In this document: in pieces, positions 7,788 through 9,779 of the stretch
How positions within the stretch are numbered: the first letter of the stretch is position 1
Layout: each line of letters begins with the position of its first letter
NCBI GenBank assembly: GCA_947463285.1
Contig: CANHTV010000106.1
Coordinates: 1-9,779, forward strand
Direction of reading: 5' to 3'
DNA: 9,779 bases
Source: Verrucomicrobiaceae bacterium
Lineage (GTDB): Bacteria; Verrucomicrobiota; Verrucomicrobiia; Verrucomicrobiales; Verrucomicrobiaceae
Program-made: the position numbers and the translations under genes
The notes under the pieces: generated by a model
Seen by the model: only the letters and a program-made list of their open reading frames with translations
What the model was told of the DNA's origin: nothing
Database searches by the model: none

Positions 7788-8305
7788 CAGCCGACGAAAA
7801 TCAGTCAGAATCGAAGCGAAAAACAGTTCACGAGCAGCGATCGATAGAGGGTTACCCGCCGCATTTCCATTAAAGAATGCGTAGTCAAACAGATCCGTGA
7901 AATCCGCCTTAACCGGCTTCCCATAAGTTTCAGCCAAGAAGTTCTGAATCACGAAAAAGCTGTTATAGAAAATGTTGTCATTCCCGTAGAGCGAGGCGTT
8001 TGAACTTTGCTCCAAGTAGCGACCTGGTGTTGATGGCAAGTAGTTGTACAAAACCTAGGACATAATCGAGACCTGCAATCGCAGCGCCTTTGTTCTGTAT
8101 CCGGGGTTTGAATCATAGAAAGCCAGACGCTCCGTATTTTGCTGGTCCCTAGCACCTGCTGAGGCGCTGCCGTTTGGCTCAATGCACATCACCAATAATT
8201 GCCGACATCACGATCCACGCCATTGATGGCAACCAACTGCACGCTGGCCAAAGAAGCCGAAGCTGGATGAAGCAGTCCGATGAAAAGATTTTTAGCATTC
8301 ATCAT
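7782..8305 (-). pseudogene. Decayed secreted-protein gene with several frame changes
   Basis: A coherent protein can be read only by changing frame at least three times. Segment 8305-8189 reads MMNAKNLFIGLL then ASVQLVAINGVDRDVGNYW and ends in TGA. Segment 8189-8055 reads MCIEPNGSASAG then QQNTERLAFYDSNPGYRTK and ends in TAG. A third frame gives AAIAGLDYVLG around 8090-8060. The last frame, 8051-7782, has 89 codons with YNYLPSTPGRYLEQSS, NIFYNSFFVIQNFLAETYGK, and ILTDFRRLV. The pieces fall in a continuous order, as expected from indel decay of one gene. The N-terminus looks like a degenerate signal peptide. The composition recalls secreted Verrucomicrobiota proteins, possibly PEP-CTERM cargo, from memory only; no C-terminal sorting tail is left. 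The neighbouring genes are intact, so sequencing error is less likely than genuine decay. The stop lies inside the inverted repeat described at 7741-7787. Confidence 0.6.
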
Positions 8306-8322
8306 TAGGCAACAGGTGTTTG

Positions 8323-8351
8323 AAAAAATTTACCACCCCTAATTACTTAGG
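8323..8351 (-). terminator. Weak hairpin plus T-run after the acyltransferase gene
   Basis: CCTAA-GTAA-TTAGG (8351-8338) can fold into a 5-bp stem with a GNRA-type loop, and TTTTTT follows at 8328-8323 on the minus strand. It lies 24 bases past the acyltransferase stop, which is a sensible place for a terminator. The stem is short and AT-rich and the T-run is 9 bases away, so this is tentative. Confidence 0.25.
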
Positions 8352-8374
8352 TGCCACGCCAACCAAACAAAAAC

Positions 8375-9538
8375 TCAAATACCAGCCATTAACTCTGATC
8401 GCCAACGCATTGCAAACCGCTCCAAGCTTGGCCCGACCAATCCAAGAATCAGAACAACGCCCAAAATTTCACCGAATGTGAGCCATGCTGGATGATTTTT
8501 TAAAAACTCCGAGAACAAAGCATCTCCCTTAGAATTCAGGATCAAAAGAAGTGGGATATGCAGAATGTAGCAGGGGTAGCTAAATGCTCCCAACCAGCGA
8601 CAACCAGCCTGAGCTTGAGGATGAGCAGACAACCGTGCATGACGAGCCCCTGCAAGCACACAAACCAACCCCACGGTAGCCCCCCAGGACACAAAATGAC
8701 GATCCCAAACTGGGTAATCTTTAAATCTCAAGATCCATTCCAAGGACATGAACAAAGCGCATAGTCCGAAGGCCATGATCCAGAGCTGCTTTGTGATCCG
8801 AGCAGCCAAATAATCCCAACTTGCCCCAAGCCAAGCTCCGGCGATCCAGACAGGAAAGAGCACCGTGATGGTCCAAAGACCATTCACCGCCGCGCTGGAT
8901 TCAAGACGATGAAGCCCCTTCCAAAGAAAAAGGATGCAGGCCAGAACGAAAAAAGCCCCCCCGAGAGAAAGCCCGATCGCCCTGCCAACACGCCCTTTGC
9001 ACAGAATCAGAGCCATAGGCCAGGCCGCGTAATACATAACCTCACAGGTGAGGCTCCATGAAGGCCCAAAGGCTGGAAACGGTGCCGTCAGCAGTTGAAG
9101 GTTAAACAGACTGCTGATCAATTGAGGCCAAGGAGCTGGATTATAGGCATCAGTAGCGAAATCCAAATGCATCGACCAGGCGACAAGAGCCAGCAGCAAG
9201 CCTAACAAAAACAGAGGATAGATCCTTGTGACTCTCGCCACAATGTAGCGCCACCAACGGAAATTCCCATCCTGTAGAGTGCCAACAATCGAACGATGGA
9301 TACACAATCCCGAGATTACAAAAAAGAGCCAAACCCAAAAATCACCATTCCCCAAGCTAGCCCTGGCAAAGCGCCAAATGCCAGGAGTTTCATGAGGGTC
9401 CCAGCCATACTTTTCGGCAACAGCCAGCTCGAAACCATGACTCAGCAAAACCATCAAAGCGGCGACACCACGCAAGGCATCGATCCACAATTCAGCATCT
9501 TTGCCTAGTCTACCGTTGTTCATCATAAAGTCGGCCAT
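8375..9538 (-). CDS. Membrane acyltransferase, acyltransferase family 3 (OafA/YrhL-like)
   Basis: A 387-residue integral membrane protein when started at the ATG at 9538; a TTG one codon earlier (9541) is an alternative start, and two further ATGs follow within the first seven codons. Counting from 9538, the family landmarks are WIDALRGVAALMVLLSH (18-34, likely catalytic His34), FFVISG (72-77), RYIVARVTRIYP with several Arg (about 97-108), WSLTCEVMYY (161-170), and SYPCYILHIP (320-329) in the last third. Roughly ten hydrophobic stretches are visible. Members of this family move acyl groups, often acetyl, onto sugars of O-antigen, exopolysaccharide or peptidoglycan at the cytoplasmic membrane. 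The start overlaps the upstream stop codon (TGATG), so it is probably coupled to that gene. It is separated from the five-gene operon by the decayed gene, but its likely job, glycan acylation, fits the same locus. Substrate unknown. Confidence 0.92.
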   Translation of the reverse strand: MADFMMNNGRLGKDAELWIDALRGVAALMVLLSHGFELAVAEKYGWDPHETPGIWRFARASLGNGDFWVWLFFVISGLCIHRSIVGTLQDGNFRWWRYIVARVTRIYPLFLLGLLLALVAWSMHLDFATDAYNPAPWPQLISSLFNLQLLTAPFPAFGPSWSLTCEVMYYAAWPMALILCKGRVGRAIGLSLGGAFFVLACILFLWKGLHRLESSAAVNGLWTITVLFPVWIAGAWLGASWDYLAARITKQLWIMAFGLCALFMSLEWILRFKDYPVWDRHFVSWGATVGLVCVLAGARHARLSAHPQAQAGCRWLGAFSYPCYILHIPLLLILNSKGDALFSEFLKNHPAWLTFGEILGVVLILGLVGPSLERFAMRWRSELMAGI

Positions 9539-9779
9539 CAAGGCATGTACAGCTTTTGAAAATACGGAGTCGTCTGCTGTATCAAATCTTCAGCCAATTT
9601 CATGCTTTGGACATCATCTCGCAATCGTTGCCCTGATTCCTCTGGGCTCAAATTTTCCGTAACCCAGACCGTCACACTGGCATACGCCCAGCGATGATTG
9701 ACATTGCGTGCCATATTATCCCAAGTTGAAAGCCAGATCCGCATGGCGTTACTTGAGGTGCTGACATCTGTGCCGATGA
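9538..9779 (-). CDS. C-terminal part of a protein cut by the right edge, possibly an EpsI-like exosortase-associated protein
   Basis: The frame is open from the right edge to a TGA at 9540-9538, giving about 79 residues, with no stop upstream inside the window. The visible part reads IGTDVSTSSNAMRIWLSTWD, then NVNHRWAYASVTVWVT, then LSPEESGQRLRDDVQSM, ending QQTTPYFQKLYMP. It is soluble in character and has no membrane segment. An R-x-W-D...NHRWAY stretch followed by a beta-strand-like VTV segment and a terminal helix recalls the C-terminal domain of EpsI-type proteins that accompany exosortases in exopolysaccharide loci. This comparison is from memory and weak; an unknown domain is equally possible. 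The ATG at 9744 is internal and probably not the true start, because the frame extends beyond it. It is coupled to the acyltransferase gene. Confidence 0.6.
   Translation of the reverse strand, partial: IGTDVSTSSNAMRIWLSTWDNMARNVNHRWAYASVTVWVTENLSPEESGQRLRDDVQSMKLAEDLIQQTTPYFQKLYMP

Noticed and set aside
7715..7790. A sigma-70-type promoter before the PHP gene
   Set aside because: TTCACA and TAATGC-like hexamers occur but the spacing of about 10 bases is wrong; no convincing promoter could be assigned.
7949..8182. Minus-strand 77-codon frame in the decayed region
   Set aside because: Its Cys/Arg/Thr-rich translation does not look like a protein, while the other two frames hold the protein-like segments of the relic.

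Overview
The window is a leftward (minus-strand) block of surface-polysaccharide genes. Every coding region I can support is on the minus strand, packed with overlaps or short gaps. The style resembles a Verrucomicrobiota genome (Prosthecobacter/Verrucomicrobium-like): base composition is moderate by eye, Shine-Dalgarno sequences are mostly absent, several proteins are typical of exopolysaccharide loci, and there is a possible exosortase link. The taxon is an inference from gene content, not from a marker gene.

Layout in transcription order, right to left. (1) 9779-9538: the C-terminal end of a protein entering from the right edge, tentatively an EpsI-like exosortase-associated protein. (2) 9538-8375: a membrane acyltransferase of family 3 (OafA/YrhL type), coupled by a stop/start overlap. 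(3) 8305-7782: a decayed secreted-protein gene broken by several frame changes. It has a 9-bp inverted repeat at its end, followed by a small hairpin and T-run. (4) A tight five-gene operon: PHP-family metallohydrolase (7714-6929), an 796-residue fusion of a CapK/PaaK-type adenylate-forming enzyme with a HisC-like PLP aminotransferase (6936-4546), a GT-B glycosyltransferase (4556-3360), a bi-domain oxidoreductase (3344-1212) and a heparinase II/III-family protein (from 1166, running off the left edge).

A plausible joint role is synthesis, modification and trimming of an extracellular polysaccharide. The glycosyltransferase adds a sugar, the bi-domain oxidoreductase makes or edits a sugar precursor, the heparinase-like protein cleaves or edits the uronate-containing chain, and the acyltransferase acylates a glycan. 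The most unusual piece is the adenylase-aminotransferase fusion, translationally coupled to a PHP phosphoesterase. HisC and PHP enzymes catalyse successive steps in histidine synthesis, so this trio may make and activate an amino-containing substituent for the polymer. That pathway is a hypothesis. The stretches 7715-7781 and 8306-8374 hold no gene, only the candidate hairpins described. I saw no tRNA, rRNA, CRISPR array or insertion sequence.
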